Origin: Fibrobacteria bacterium GUT307
GTDB lineage: Bacteria; Fibrobacterota; Fibrobacteria; Fibrobacterales; Fibrobacteraceae
Length of the DNA stretch: 45,793 nucleotides
NCBI GenBank assembly: GCA_001462235.1
Contig: LIUI01000030.1
Coordinates: 1-45,793 of the forward strand
Direction of reading: 5' to 3'
In this document: positions 8,578 to 18,230 of the stretch, piece after piece
Layout: each line of letters begins with the position of its first letter
How positions within the stretch are numbered: the stretch's first letter is position 1
Translations under genes and position numbers: made by a program
The notes under the pieces: model-generated
The model's database searches: none
What the model was told of the DNA's origin: nothing
What the model saw: the letters and a program-made list of their open reading frames with translations, nothing else

Positions 8578-9791
8578 AAATAATCTTTTTAATTACAATT
8601 ATATGTTTTGCTATTTCCTTTGCCGGCCCGGTTTCTTATTATGGCGAACTTAAAGTTCGCCCAACTACTCCTTTTATAGACGGGGCAAAAATAGGTGCTA
8701 GGGTGCAAGTCCGGGGGGTTAGCCTTGGCTGGAGCAATACGGGCTGGGAGAGTTCAAGGTTTTTTAACGAAACATCCGTAAATGCAATGGTTGACCATTG
8801 GAAAGCAGAGATTATTCGCACTCCAATGGGGCAAAACGATTCAAGCAATAAAGCAAGGGTTAAAACCGCTATAGAAGCAGCAATAGCCAAAGATGTTTAT
8901 GTTGTAATAGACTGGCATTCCCACAATGCGCACAACGAAACAAATGCCGCTAAAGCATTCTTTACAGAAATGGCGCAAAGCTATGGCAACTATGATAATG
9001 TGATATTTGAACTTTACAACGAGCCTTTGAATGCAGAGTGGGCAGATATAAAAGCTTATGCGGAGCAGGTTATTCCGGTAATCCGTGAGCATTCTGATAA
9101 TCTTATACTTGTTGGCACCCCATACTATTCCCAAAAAATCCAGGAAGTTATAGGAAAAAAAATTAAAGACAGCAACCTTGGCTATGTAATTCACTTTTAC
9201 GCCGCAAGCCACAACGTGGAGCTTTGGCAAAACAACATGGTTAAAGCTATAAACGATACAATGCCTCTTTTTATAACGGAATACGGCACAACTCATGCAG
9301 ATGGCGGTTGCAGCCCGGAAGCATCTTACAACGAAAAAGATTGCCCTGTAAGCCATTACAATACACACAATGCAGCCCGCTCAGATGCTTGGCATGCTTT
9401 TATGGATAGCAGAAAAATATCCTCTGTTGCTTGGAATATAAACGATAAATACGAGGGTTCTGCATTTTTTGGCACGGTTCCTATTCTTGGAGGCGGCACT
9501 TTTGAGCAAAACATTCCAGAAAACTGGGCAGATACAACAAAAATGACCGAATCCGGTAAGTACATATTCAAAAAATTGAATGAATACCATTTAACCGCGC
9601 CTTGGAACCCAACTCCCATATTGCCTGCAAGCCAGCCTATTTTGCCAACACCTGGGACCATTGTTGAGGTCTATTCTTTGCAAGGCAAAAAAGTGGGTAA
9701 AGATGTCTCAAATCTTAAAAACGGGGTTTATATCTTTCTTTTGAAGGAAAATGGCATAGTTCAAACAAAAATTTTTAGGATTGTTAAATAA
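8574..9791 (+). CDS. GH5 endoglucanase with T9SS-like tail (tandem paralogue)
   Basis: VVIDWHSHNAH, VIFELYNEP, LFITEYGTTHADGG; TTG start overlaps the upstream stop by 4 nt; C-term VEVYSLQGKKVGKDVSNLKNGVYIFLLKENGIVQTKIFRIVK. Confidence 0.9.
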   Translation: MKIIFLITIICFAISFAGPVSYYGELKVRPTTPFIDGAKIGARVQVRGVSLGWSNTGWESSRFFNETSVNAMVDHWKAEIIRTPMGQNDSSNKARVKTAIEAAIAKDVYVVIDWHSHNAHNETNAAKAFFTEMAQSYGNYDNVIFELYNEPLNAEWADIKAYAEQVIPVIREHSDNLILVGTPYYSQKIQEVIGKKIKDSNLGYVIHFYAASHNVELWQNNMVKAINDTMPLFITEYGTTHADGGCSPEASYNEKDCPVSHYNTHNAARSDAWHAFMDSRKISSVAWNINDKYEGSAFFGTVPILGGGTFEQNIPENWADTTKMTESGKYIFKKLNEYHLTAPWNPTPILPASQPILPTPGTIVEVYSLQGKKVGKDVSNLKNGVYIFLLKENGIVQTKIFRIVK

Positions 9792-9795
9792 ATTG
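9539..9795 (+). repeat. Copy 1 of a 257-bp direct repeat (GH5 3' end encoding the T9SS tail)
   Basis: Ungapped match to 10562-10818 with 3 mismatches by manual alignment. Confidence 0.95.
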
Positions 9796-9863
9796 ATTGT
9801 TTCAAAAAATACCGTAAAAAACATTTTTTCTTGCTTTTTCTGGAAAATTTTTCTATATTTATA

Positions 9864-9963
9864 ATTAGAAGCGTTTGGCATACGCAGCACCTCTTTGAGG
9901 GCGGGCATTGTGTCCCTTGGCGTCACGGAACTAGGTCGTTCTTGCTTGCCAAACGCTTTTTTT
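9864..9963 (+). ncRNA. Candidate small structured RNA
   Basis: TTTTTCTATATTT box at 9848-9860; perfect 10-bp closing stem gcgtttggca (9871-9880)/tgccaaacgc (9947-9956), then T7. Confidence 0.35.
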
Positions 9964-10594
9964 CGGTTTTTTCCTTACCCCATACATAAGCCGTGTAAAC
10001 TTCCAAAACATTGTTTTTGAGTATCGCTTCCACAATATGAATCATGCCATCCGCATACTCCTTTGAAAGAGCGATAGTTTCGTAACCGTTTTTGCCGGTT
10101 GGATTGCTTTCTCTTGTATTATCCGGATTCGCTAAAACATCAGGAATCAAAGCGATTATTTCTGCGGTTATCGGTACTTGCCCATCCGCAAGTTCCCTTT
10201 CAATGTCTTTTCCATGCCTATCATAAATATGCTTCAAATCATACGGGGTAATAACTTGCTTTGAAACGGTTTTCCCATAAAACTTTTCAACGGCTTCTTT
10301 TGTCTTTTGGGAAACTTCCCCTAAATCTTTGGTATATTTTAGATTTTTTACTTTTCTCTTTACGGTAGCATCCCACACAACCGAAAACCAATCTTTTAAT
10401 TTCTCCGGCACGTTAGCCAGTGCGTCTTCCATTGTTTGCAAGTTTTTACTATCCATCGCCAGCGTGAAGATAGAAAAATTGTTCGCAGGAAACTTAATAA
10501 TTGCTACATTGTCTAAGCAAACTTGGAAAGTGAAGTCGGGTGTCCCAATGCGGAAAACAGGAAAAATGACCGAATCCGGTAAGTACATATTCAA
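9923..10594 (-). CDS. PBECR-like (phage Barnase-EndoU-ColicinE5/D-RelE type) nuclease domain protein, probably 5'-truncated
   Basis: VITPYDLKHIYDRHGKDIERELADGQVPITAEIIALIPDVLANPDNTRES...GYETIALSKEYADGMIHIVEAIL. First residues are antisense to repeat copy 2; internal Met at 10456. Confidence 0.5.
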   Translation of the reverse strand: MNMYLPDSVIFPVFRIGTPDFTFQVCLDNVAIIKFPANNFSIFTLAMDSKNLQTMEDALANVPEKLKDWFSVVWDATVKRKVKNLKYTKDLGEVSQKTKEAVEKFYGKTVSKQVITPYDLKHIYDRHGKDIERELADGQVPITAEIIALIPDVLANPDNTRESNPTGKNGYETIALSKEYADGMIHIVEAILKNNVLEVYTAYVWGKEKTEKKRLASKNDLVP

Positions 10595-10818
10595 AAAATT
10601 GAATGAATACTATTTAACCGTGCCTTGGAACCCAACTTCCATATTGCCTGCAAGCCAGCCTATTTTGCCAACACCTGGGACCATTGTTGAGGTCTATTCT
10701 TTGCAAGGCAAAAAAGTGGGTAAAGATGTCTCAAATCTTAAAAACGGGGTTTATATCTTTCTTTTGAAGGAAAATGGCATAGTTCAAACAAAAATTTTTA
10801 GGATTGTTAAATAAATTG
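10562..10818 (+). pseudogene. Orphan duplicate of the GH5 T9SS tail (repeat copy 2)
   Basis: Same as 9539-9795 with 3 C-to-T differences (H>Y, A>V, P>S); lacks catalytic domain and signal peptide. Confidence 0.8.
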
Positions 10819-10852
10819 TTTCATTTTGTGGAAAAAAATGTATATTATGCTT

Positions 10853-11578
10853 ATGTATAAAACTATTCCCGTTTTCTTAACGGTTTTGTTACTGTTTTTT
10901 GCACTTTCATCTGCAGCTTTTAGCGATTACCGAGATAGGGATTCCCAACGATTTTTGCCCAAAACCATTAAACCATTCCATACAGACCAAGATGTGGTAA
11001 CCGTGATAATGCGGGAAAGCATTCCAAGGGGCGGGGGCTACACCTACCAGTATCCCCGCGAAAATCCGGAACCTAAGCTCACAGATAAATACGCTATGGA
11101 AGGTGATTTATCTATGGAAATAGAACTGGTAGCAAGCGATTATTCCGGAGTTGCAATTTGCATAGCAGGTTCTGCAGATATATCCCCATACCTAGAAGAA
11201 GGCGTTTTGCAGTTTTGGATTAAAGGAAACAAAGGCGGCGAAATTGCCCAATACGTGCTGGTGGACGACGGCGTAAAAAGCGGTGGAGAATCCATGCAGG
11301 TAAAAATAGGCTCCAAAAGTTTTGGAGAGATTACAACAGAATGGCAAAAGATAAGCATTCCTCTTAAATTATTTGGAGAAACAGGTGTTTATTGGGATGC
11401 TAAAAATTTAAGAGAAGTGCTGCTGCCTTTTTCTTGGAACAACGTAAAGGGCTTTAGAATAGAAGTTCGCAAAGACGAAAATCAAGCTTTCAAGGTTTGG
11501 ATAGACGATATTGTCATTAAAAAAGTGGGCGAAGAATATCAAGGTCCGGCCGGTTATCCGTTCCGCAATGTTCTGTGA
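10853..11578 (+). CDS. Secreted carbohydrate-binding-like (galactose-binding-fold-like) protein
   Basis: Signal peptide MYKTIPVFLTVLLLFFALSSAAF; beta-rich ...LQFWIKGNKGG...WQKISIPLKLF...VKGFRIEVRK...VWIDDIVIKK. Confidence 0.6.
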   Translation: MYKTIPVFLTVLLLFFALSSAAFSDYRDRDSQRFLPKTIKPFHTDQDVVTVIMRESIPRGGGYTYQYPRENPEPKLTDKYAMEGDLSMEIELVASDYSGVAICIAGSADISPYLEEGVLQFWIKGNKGGEIAQYVLVDDGVKSGGESMQVKIGSKSFGEITTEWQKISIPLKLFGETGVYWDAKNLREVLLPFSWNNVKGFRIEVRKDENQAFKVWIDDIVIKKVGEEYQGPAGYPFRNVL

Positions 11579-11585
11579 GGATTGC

Positions 11586-13895
11586 ATGAGAGAAAGTTTT
11601 TTCTGTTTGTTTTTTTTAGCGTCCTTTGCATTTGCACAGAGCGATGCAATAAATAAATTGCCGTTGGTAGAAGACCGTTTAGATTCCCTTGGAGAATACG
11701 CAGCTTCTACAGTTATAGGCAAAGACGATTCTCCCGTTGCTGTTTCCGGGGATTTTGCCGTTCGCTTAGGTCATTATGAATATACCGAGACCGCCACCCT
11801 GCAAGGTTCTGAAAAAATGCGAACCTTTATAAATTCTGCATTAAATGCTTCTATCGTTGTTTCTCCGGCATCTTATTTAACCCTATTTTCCAATCTTTAT
11901 CTGCCTTTTGATTTCAGTGGTTTCTTTACAAACGAGCAGGCTTTTAAGCCTAATCTGGAAAATTTTGGCAATTCCGGCGAAAGGGTGCAATGGTTCCACC
12001 CATCAACTGATTTTTACGGAGTATCCGTAAACGAAAACATGCTCGTTGGTTTGGATATGCGTGGCGGGAGTTTTGGCGCAACCCTCCTTATGGGCGGTGT
12101 TATTTGGACCACCCAAAGCCCTCTTAGTTTATACGAACGTGAAACAAGCCCCCGTTTTGTTTCTCAATACGAGCTTTACGAAGAAGAAAAAGTTGTTAGC
12201 ACTTACTATAAAGAAAAAAGTTTTAAGCCGGTAAAAGAGGGAGGCCGAGCATTTTGGACAAATCGTTCTTTTGGTGGTTTGCTGTTAAATGTTCATACAT
12301 TGCCTTGGAACTTAAAAGGGCAGCTTATGCTTTCTCAACCCGCAAGTGTTGACATCGGTGTAAGGGATGGTTTGCGCCTTAACACTAGGGACAACAGTGA
12401 ACTCGCAATGGTTGGCACCTACGATTATCGCGGCACTGTGGTGGGTGGGCGTTTTGCCAAAGAAAAAATTGAATTTGGCCAGGCTAGTTTAACTCTTGGC
12501 GCAAATTACACAGGCATCACTTTTGATAACGAACTAGTATATGAAACTTCGGCTTACAATCGTGGTTCTAATCCGGATAGCAGTGTAAAATTTGAGAACC
12601 TGCGTATTGCAACCATAGACCTAAAAGGCAATTTAACACCTCAATTCTTTTTATCCTTTGATTTAGCGTTCAGTTGGGACGATACAACCGTGTTTCGCCC
12701 AACCGCGCCTTGCGACCCGGCTAAAGATAGAGAAAGATGCTATGATGCTAATAACTACAGTTCCGTAACATCTAGCCCTGCTTTTGGTTTATATGTAAAA
12801 GCCCAAGATAAGCATTGGCAGCCCATGACTCTGGAACTCATTTATTTGCCAAAAGATTTTTATTCTCCTTACTCAATGGCTAACCCAGATAGAGTTTCTG
12901 CATGGCGTAAAGACCAATTCTATGTAGGTGCCGGCACTTTCCGCTATGGGCCAAATATGGTTGGGGCAAACTTAAAAATAGAGCCTGAATTTAACCGTGG
13001 CCGTTTTGATATACAGTATGGCATTCATAAACAAGTAGAAAAGGGCTTAGATGTAATTAGTTATAAATATAATTTGGTTGGGCGGTATTTATGGGAAACC
13101 TCTACAAGCTGGACTAGGCATAAGCCATTTTTCACAGCAGATTCCGGTTATTCAGATACCAAAAGGCGTTACACTTCTAGGTTAGCCGTAGGCCCGGGCG
13201 GTCCAAGAAACAATATATTCAAATTAAGCGACCAAGAGGGTGGTTTGCGAAGTGGCTACGGTGAAACTTGGGATTCCTTTATCCCTTACGAGAATATTCA
13301 AGATGCCATTTATTGCGACCAACTCAATTTTTACACCGAGGCAGATTATCCAAACGCCCCTTGCAATATGCCTACAAGCGTAAAATGGAATTCCTCAATA
13401 GCTTTAGATATGGGCTATGATATTGGGCATTGGTTTGGCACAGACAGAAATATAATGCTATCCCTTTACACAGCTCTTTCTGGTGTTTCTACATCATTTA
13501 TGCCGCTTGCTTACACAGATAAACGCTCAGATGATATGCTAATGTGGAATTGGTTTGCGCAATCTGAGCCTGCTATTGCAATTACCCCAAATTTTCATGC
13601 GATTTTAATTTTTGGAATGGAAGTTTTCCGTGCAGAAGTTGCTTATGCGGCACCAACCGAGCGTGTAGCGGCAAGCAATCCATACGGCGGGAAATATCCA
13701 TTTGGTATTTCTGGCTACGTGGTTTCTCCTATAAATGTTTTGCAAACCTCTTTGGGTTTTGGTTTTGACTGGGATTTTGCCGCAAGAGCGGGTTTGCATT
13801 TTCGCTATAGATACTTGACCAATAAAGATGAATTTTTGCCGCAAAATGATTGGAGTGTTCACTATATTCAAGCCGAAACAAAGGTTTGGTTTTAA
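11586..13895 (+). CDS. Outer-membrane beta-barrel-like protein (family member 1)
   Basis: Signal peptide MRESFFCLFFLASFAFAQS; alternating aromatic strands; C-term WSVHYIQAETKVWF; shared block IWTTQSPLSLYERETSPRF. Confidence 0.65.
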   Translation: MRESFFCLFFLASFAFAQSDAINKLPLVEDRLDSLGEYAASTVIGKDDSPVAVSGDFAVRLGHYEYTETATLQGSEKMRTFINSALNASIVVSPASYLTLFSNLYLPFDFSGFFTNEQAFKPNLENFGNSGERVQWFHPSTDFYGVSVNENMLVGLDMRGGSFGATLLMGGVIWTTQSPLSLYERETSPRFVSQYELYEEEKVVSTYYKEKSFKPVKEGGRAFWTNRSFGGLLLNVHTLPWNLKGQLMLSQPASVDIGVRDGLRLNTRDNSELAMVGTYDYRGTVVGGRFAKEKIEFGQASLTLGANYTGITFDNELVYETSAYNRGSNPDSSVKFENLRIATIDLKGNLTPQFFLSFDLAFSWDDTTVFRPTAPCDPAKDRERCYDANNYSSVTSSPAFGLYVKAQDKHWQPMTLELIYLPKDFYSPYSMANPDRVSAWRKDQFYVGAGTFRYGPNMVGANLKIEPEFNRGRFDIQYGIHKQVEKGLDVISYKYNLVGRYLWETSTSWTRHKPFFTADSGYSDTKRRYTSRLAVGPGGPRNNIFKLSDQEGGLRSGYGETWDSFIPYENIQDAIYCDQLNFYTEADYPNAPCNMPTSVKWNSSIALDMGYDIGHWFGTDRNIMLSLYTALSGVSTSFMPLAYTDKRSDDMLMWNWFAQSEPAIAITPNFHAILIFGMEVFRAEVAYAAPTERVAASNPYGGKYPFGISGYVVSPINVLQTSLGFGFDWDFAARAGLHFRYRYLTNKDEFLPQNDWSVHYIQAETKVWF

Positions 13896-13910
13896 GCGAG
13901 GCTATAGAAT

Positions 13911-16094
13911 ATGAATAAAAAACTGATTTTTGCCCTTTTCTCTTGTTCTGTAGCTTTTGCTGCAGAGAATTTGGAACAGCAAATAGATAATAGGTTAGAA
14001 GATATTAACGCACGTAAAGGAATTGAAATAGGCGGAACAGTTCGCAGTGCTTCTTATAATTCTTATTTTGAATCTCCCCAAGACAAAGCAGGTGCAAATG
14101 GCGTATTCACAAATAAAATGCCAAACCATGAAATAGCGGAATTTGTGCAATTGGATTTGGATTTTAAATTCCGCCCCTGGGATATTATAAATGCCAACTT
14201 GAAATTGCGTTTAGGTGCGGGAATGCAAGAGTACTTTGCCGCCGCCTCTACAACGGTAAATGTTCCGTGGATGAATATAGAAGGCAATTGGGGTGAGAAT
14301 TTTTATTGGGTTGTAGGAGACTTTCGCCAGTCTTATTCTCCGTTAACGCTTTATATGCCGGGTTTAGACATTATGTATGAGCCAACGGCTTTTGCCCGTA
14401 AAAGAGAAATGGCTCAAAAAGATGCCCTATTAGAGGGCAACCAAAGAAATTTGCAGGGCTTTAATTTGCAATTCCGTCCACAGCTCGGGGAACTTTTGGG
14501 TGAACTTAGAGTAGAAGCACTCGGTGCGCGTTTGCGCCGTGCAGGTTTTTTGGATGCAAGCGGGGCAATGGGCAATATGCTCCCTAACGAAGGCATTCCG
14601 GGTGCTACCCAAGCGGGGCGTTTTGATAAATTCTTGTTAGGCGGCAATCTTGAATTATTGCCTCTTAATAAAAACCTGTTAGTTGGCGCTACTTACTTGT
14701 CAATATTTGACGATGAAAGTTCTTCTAAATACTACGATACCACAGGCTTGCGTTTAGATCAATTTAATAGGGATTTCTTGGTAAACACTTTGGATTCTTT
14801 GCCTCAAAAAACAACTGTTTTCGCAGGCCGCTTAGGTGCAGATGTAGCTGGCATATTGGAGAGCAATTCTTTGATAGCAAATTTAACCGCAGAACTTGCA
14901 ATGTCTAACGATGAAGTTGCCGGCGTTCAAGAAACCGGCAAAGCAATTCTTGCCCAAATTGATTTGGGTTATAAAGAAGATGCTATAAATATTGTTCTCT
15001 CCAGTTCCTTTATTCGCAACGATTTACATTGGTTTAACAATGTAGCCCAGTCTCCTTCCTTTTTTGCACGTAGAGTGCTAAACAGCGATAAAGATGTTGG
15101 TTGCAATTCTAATACATGTGCAACATCACAAGACCAAGCTTTAAATTTAAGCAAGTATGGGGTTTATTCACCCCTTTATTCCACATTCGATGCTCTTTAT
15201 TTCTTTACGCCAAAGCATTCTCCAATGACAGCTTCTCTTGGTTCCGGGGAGCCACTAGCCGGTGCGCAAACAGATAGCTACAATATAAGGCCATACACTA
15301 AAAATTCTTGGAGCACCTCTACTTTAACACGCGCAGAACTCGCTTTGCTGGAGGAACTTTCTGACCTTAACCTGCAAATGGCTTTGCCAAGTGGTTTTGC
15401 AACCTCTAACCGCACAGGTTTTCAAGAGGTTTTAACAGCAAATTGGAAGGGTTTGGCAGAAGTAAAAGGTTTATTTGCCAGCTTTGAGCAAGTCTCAGAA
15501 AATGCCGGGGCAAAACCCGCAAAATACACGGAATTTGGAGGTGGTGCAAAGGTGGATGTTTTGGGATTTTTGGGCTTTGAGCAAAACCCCCTTGAGTTAA
15601 GCGGGAGTTATAAAAAATCTGCAAAAGAACAGCAATGGGCAAACTTTGGGCAGGCAGAATTTACCAGCGATTTTATGAATGCTGGTGTGTATTACCGCTT
15701 TTTTAGAAAGTTTGGTTTAACTTTGGGGTACCAGCAAATAAATTCAGATATGAATTTACCCGGAGCAAATGCTCAAAGGGAGCAAACAGCTAATCTAAGA
15801 GTTTCTATTGTTCCGGTTGTAAAGGCAACTCAAAATCAGTGGATGGCAGGCATAGACTACACTGTAGCCCCCAATGCTTGGCTTTCCATAAACTACGGAG
15901 TTGTGAGTGTAGAAAACACTTATAACGTAGAGGGTTTTGTGGATGAAGAAGGGAACATAATCAGAGTAAATAATGGTAAAAGAACGAATTTACCCGGCTA
16001 TGCTGTTGTAAACGGAGTTGAGGCGGGAAAAACGGAGTTAAAGCATGAATTTTCGCGTAATATTCTTGAAGCAACCATCAATGTGGAATTTTAA
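13911..16094 (+). CDS. Outer-membrane beta-barrel-like protein (family member 2)
   Basis: Signal peptide MNKKLIFALFSCSVAFAA; VVGDFRQSYSPLTLYMPGLDIMYEP...LLEGNQRNLQGFNLQF; C-term ILEATINVEF. Confidence 0.7.
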   Translation: MNKKLIFALFSCSVAFAAENLEQQIDNRLEDINARKGIEIGGTVRSASYNSYFESPQDKAGANGVFTNKMPNHEIAEFVQLDLDFKFRPWDIINANLKLRLGAGMQEYFAAASTTVNVPWMNIEGNWGENFYWVVGDFRQSYSPLTLYMPGLDIMYEPTAFARKREMAQKDALLEGNQRNLQGFNLQFRPQLGELLGELRVEALGARLRRAGFLDASGAMGNMLPNEGIPGATQAGRFDKFLLGGNLELLPLNKNLLVGATYLSIFDDESSSKYYDTTGLRLDQFNRDFLVNTLDSLPQKTTVFAGRLGADVAGILESNSLIANLTAELAMSNDEVAGVQETGKAILAQIDLGYKEDAINIVLSSSFIRNDLHWFNNVAQSPSFFARRVLNSDKDVGCNSNTCATSQDQALNLSKYGVYSPLYSTFDALYFFTPKHSPMTASLGSGEPLAGAQTDSYNIRPYTKNSWSTSTLTRAELALLEELSDLNLQMALPSGFATSNRTGFQEVLTANWKGLAEVKGLFASFEQVSENAGAKPAKYTEFGGGAKVDVLGFLGFEQNPLELSGSYKKSAKEQQWANFGQAEFTSDFMNAGVYYRFFRKFGLTLGYQQINSDMNLPGANAQREQTANLRVSIVPVVKATQNQWMAGIDYTVAPNAWLSINYGVVSVENTYNVEGFVDEEGNIIRVNNGKRTNLPGYAVVNGVEAGKTELKHEFSRNILEATINVEF

Positions 16095-16103
16095 GGGGTG
16101 AAT

Positions 16104-18218
16104 ATGAATTTGCAATTAACATCTAAAACCGCCTTGTTCGCCTTGGGTTTGTTTTCTTGCCTTTCTTTTGCTCAAGAAGCCGATGCTTCTGTGGAGAGCA
16201 AAGCCATGCTTTCCGTATTAGACAGCATAGAAGAAAATGTTACAGGTTTTGCCGTAAACGGGCGTGCTAAAAGCGGGCTTTTGTATTCCGGTTTAAGTTC
16301 AGAAGCTTTGCCGAATGAAGAAAAAGTTTCCGAATATTCTGCCTTTACGGATTTTTTGCTAAGTATTTCCGTGCGTCCAAGCAATGAAACAAAAGCTACC
16401 TTTGACCTTCAATTTCACAAAGACTGGCAATCTGCCTACCGTGAGGGCAATAATTCTCCTATAATAAGATGGTGGTCTTACGATGGCAACATTTTAGATA
16501 AAAAACTAAAATTCAATTTGGGAACAATGCGCCTTGCTTATACGCCTTTAACACTTTATTTGCCAGAACCAGACCTTATAGCAGAACCGGAGATATTTTC
16601 CGATCTCAAAAAAGAAGCTATGGAAGAAAGATACCTAGATGGCACAAATCGCAGGCTTTTGCAGGGTTTGAATCTTGAATTCTCAACTCCGGCAGGAATT
16701 TTGGATAAGGTATTTTTGCAGGGAACCATTGTGCGCTTGCGCAAAGTTGCAGACGAAACAGATAGAGTCTCTTTTGATTTTGACCCAAATAAAGACAGAT
16801 TTTCTGCCGGTGCCCGCATTGGCATAGAAACATTCGGTTTTTCCTTTAGCTTAAACGAAATTTACACCTTTAACAGATACGGCAGTTCTTTAAAAAATGT
16901 TAGAGTAGATTCCCTTATAGACTACGAAAGGAACAATGTGCTGAGTTTTGAATTAAATTATAATGGAAAAGAACTGCTTTCTGGCCCGATTGGTTTTGGT
17001 GTTGGGGCAGAGTATGCTATTTCCAGATGGAACTACAGGCGAGATGGAAGAATAGAAGGAGACTCAGTAACCAACTTGGTATTTTTGAATATGGATCCAA
17101 GTTTGATACCTGTTTTTATTTCACCATCTGCTTCTGGGAGTATTTACCCGTATTACAGAACTACTGTGAGTTCCTCTCCCAAATACAAAGTGTTAAGGGA
17201 TAGTTCCTTGAACAATAATGGAGCTTTGCTAGCAAATGCTTTTATTACTTTTAACCAAGAGCCTTTTGATGCAAAATTATCTGCTCATTACTTAAATATC
17301 AATAAATATTTTGAATCAGAACTTGCTGCATCCCCTGCTTATTTGCCCGGCTTGCCTATATTGAACAGCGATGCTGCTCTAGGTTATGGTTTGGCGCAAT
17401 TCCGCACGGCTTCTTTAGAAAATATGTATTATTCCAATTATTACACTTTGCCTCTTAGTGCAGCAACAATAGTGAGTGGTACTCAAGGGCGGCCAGCTAA
17501 TGTGATAAACGATAGTTCTTTTTCCAAATCTGTACGCCTAGATAATAATTATAAATTGGTTCATTACTACCGCAATGCTTACACCCAGCAAACATATACG
17601 CGTATGGAGCGTGAAAAAGACTCACATTTTGCATTCATAGACCCTTCTGTAAACATGGCTTTGCCTTATGGCTATGCCACTCCAGATAGAAGGGGTGCTG
17701 GGGCAGATTTGAATTTCACTTTCAATAAAGCTATTCGGTTGAGTGGAGTGTTTGGCTCTTATTCCTCTGAATTTAGCGATTATACCCGTTTGGGCGGTGG
17801 TTTGGAAATTAATGTGGCAAGTTTGGCAGGTTTAAGCAATGCTATTGTAATTTCTGGCTCTTATGAGCAGAATAAAGAAGAAGGAGGCGTTTATAACCCC
17901 CAAGTTGACCGCATTATGGCAGGAGCAAAAGTAGTTCTATGGCGCAACATTTCTTTATTAGGCGGTTTTCAGCAGCTTTCAAAGGAATATAAAAATCCTT
18001 ACGTAATTGTAAACGATGCAGATGGTTATTTTGCTGTTAACAAAACAGGCGAAATGTTGGTTATAGCGGGCCCGCAAATTAAAATCAGCGAAAGGGCAAA
18101 TTTCTCTTTGCAAGGTGGTTTGCTCAAAAACTCTATTTCCTTTATAATAGACGAAGGTAAAAAAGATGTTGATTTAGATAAATTTATTATGTCTGGCTCG
18201 GTAACGGTGGAGTTTTAA
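16104..18218 (+). CDS. Outer-membrane beta-barrel-like protein (family member 3)
   Basis: Signal peptide MNLQLTSKTALFALGLFSCLSFAQ; FNLGTMRLAYTPLTLYLPEPDLIAEP...YLDGTNRRLLQGLNLEF clearly related to member 2; C-term MSGSVTVEF. Confidence 0.7.
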   Translation: MNLQLTSKTALFALGLFSCLSFAQEADASVESKAMLSVLDSIEENVTGFAVNGRAKSGLLYSGLSSEALPNEEKVSEYSAFTDFLLSISVRPSNETKATFDLQFHKDWQSAYREGNNSPIIRWWSYDGNILDKKLKFNLGTMRLAYTPLTLYLPEPDLIAEPEIFSDLKKEAMEERYLDGTNRRLLQGLNLEFSTPAGILDKVFLQGTIVRLRKVADETDRVSFDFDPNKDRFSAGARIGIETFGFSFSLNEIYTFNRYGSSLKNVRVDSLIDYERNNVLSFELNYNGKELLSGPIGFGVGAEYAISRWNYRRDGRIEGDSVTNLVFLNMDPSLIPVFISPSASGSIYPYYRTTVSSSPKYKVLRDSSLNNNGALLANAFITFNQEPFDAKLSAHYLNINKYFESELAASPAYLPGLPILNSDAALGYGLAQFRTASLENMYYSNYYTLPLSAATIVSGTQGRPANVINDSSFSKSVRLDNNYKLVHYYRNAYTQQTYTRMEREKDSHFAFIDPSVNMALPYGYATPDRRGAGADLNFTFNKAIRLSGVFGSYSSEFSDYTRLGGGLEINVASLAGLSNAIVISGSYEQNKEEGGVYNPQVDRIMAGAKVVLWRNISLLGGFQQLSKEYKNPYVIVNDADGYFAVNKTGEMLVIAGPQIKISERANFSLQGGLLKNSISFIIDEGKKDVDLDKFIMSGSVTVEF

Positions 18219-18230
18219 GGAGAATTGCAT

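Noticed and set aside
8841-9368. Minus-strand ORF of 175 aa
   Set aside because: Lies wholly antisense to the GH5 catalytic domain; Cys/Phe-rich non-globular translation.
10329-10814. 161-aa plus-strand ORF as a real gene
   Set aside because: First half is antisense to the PBECR-like ORF and second half is the duplicated T9SS tail; no signal peptide or SD.
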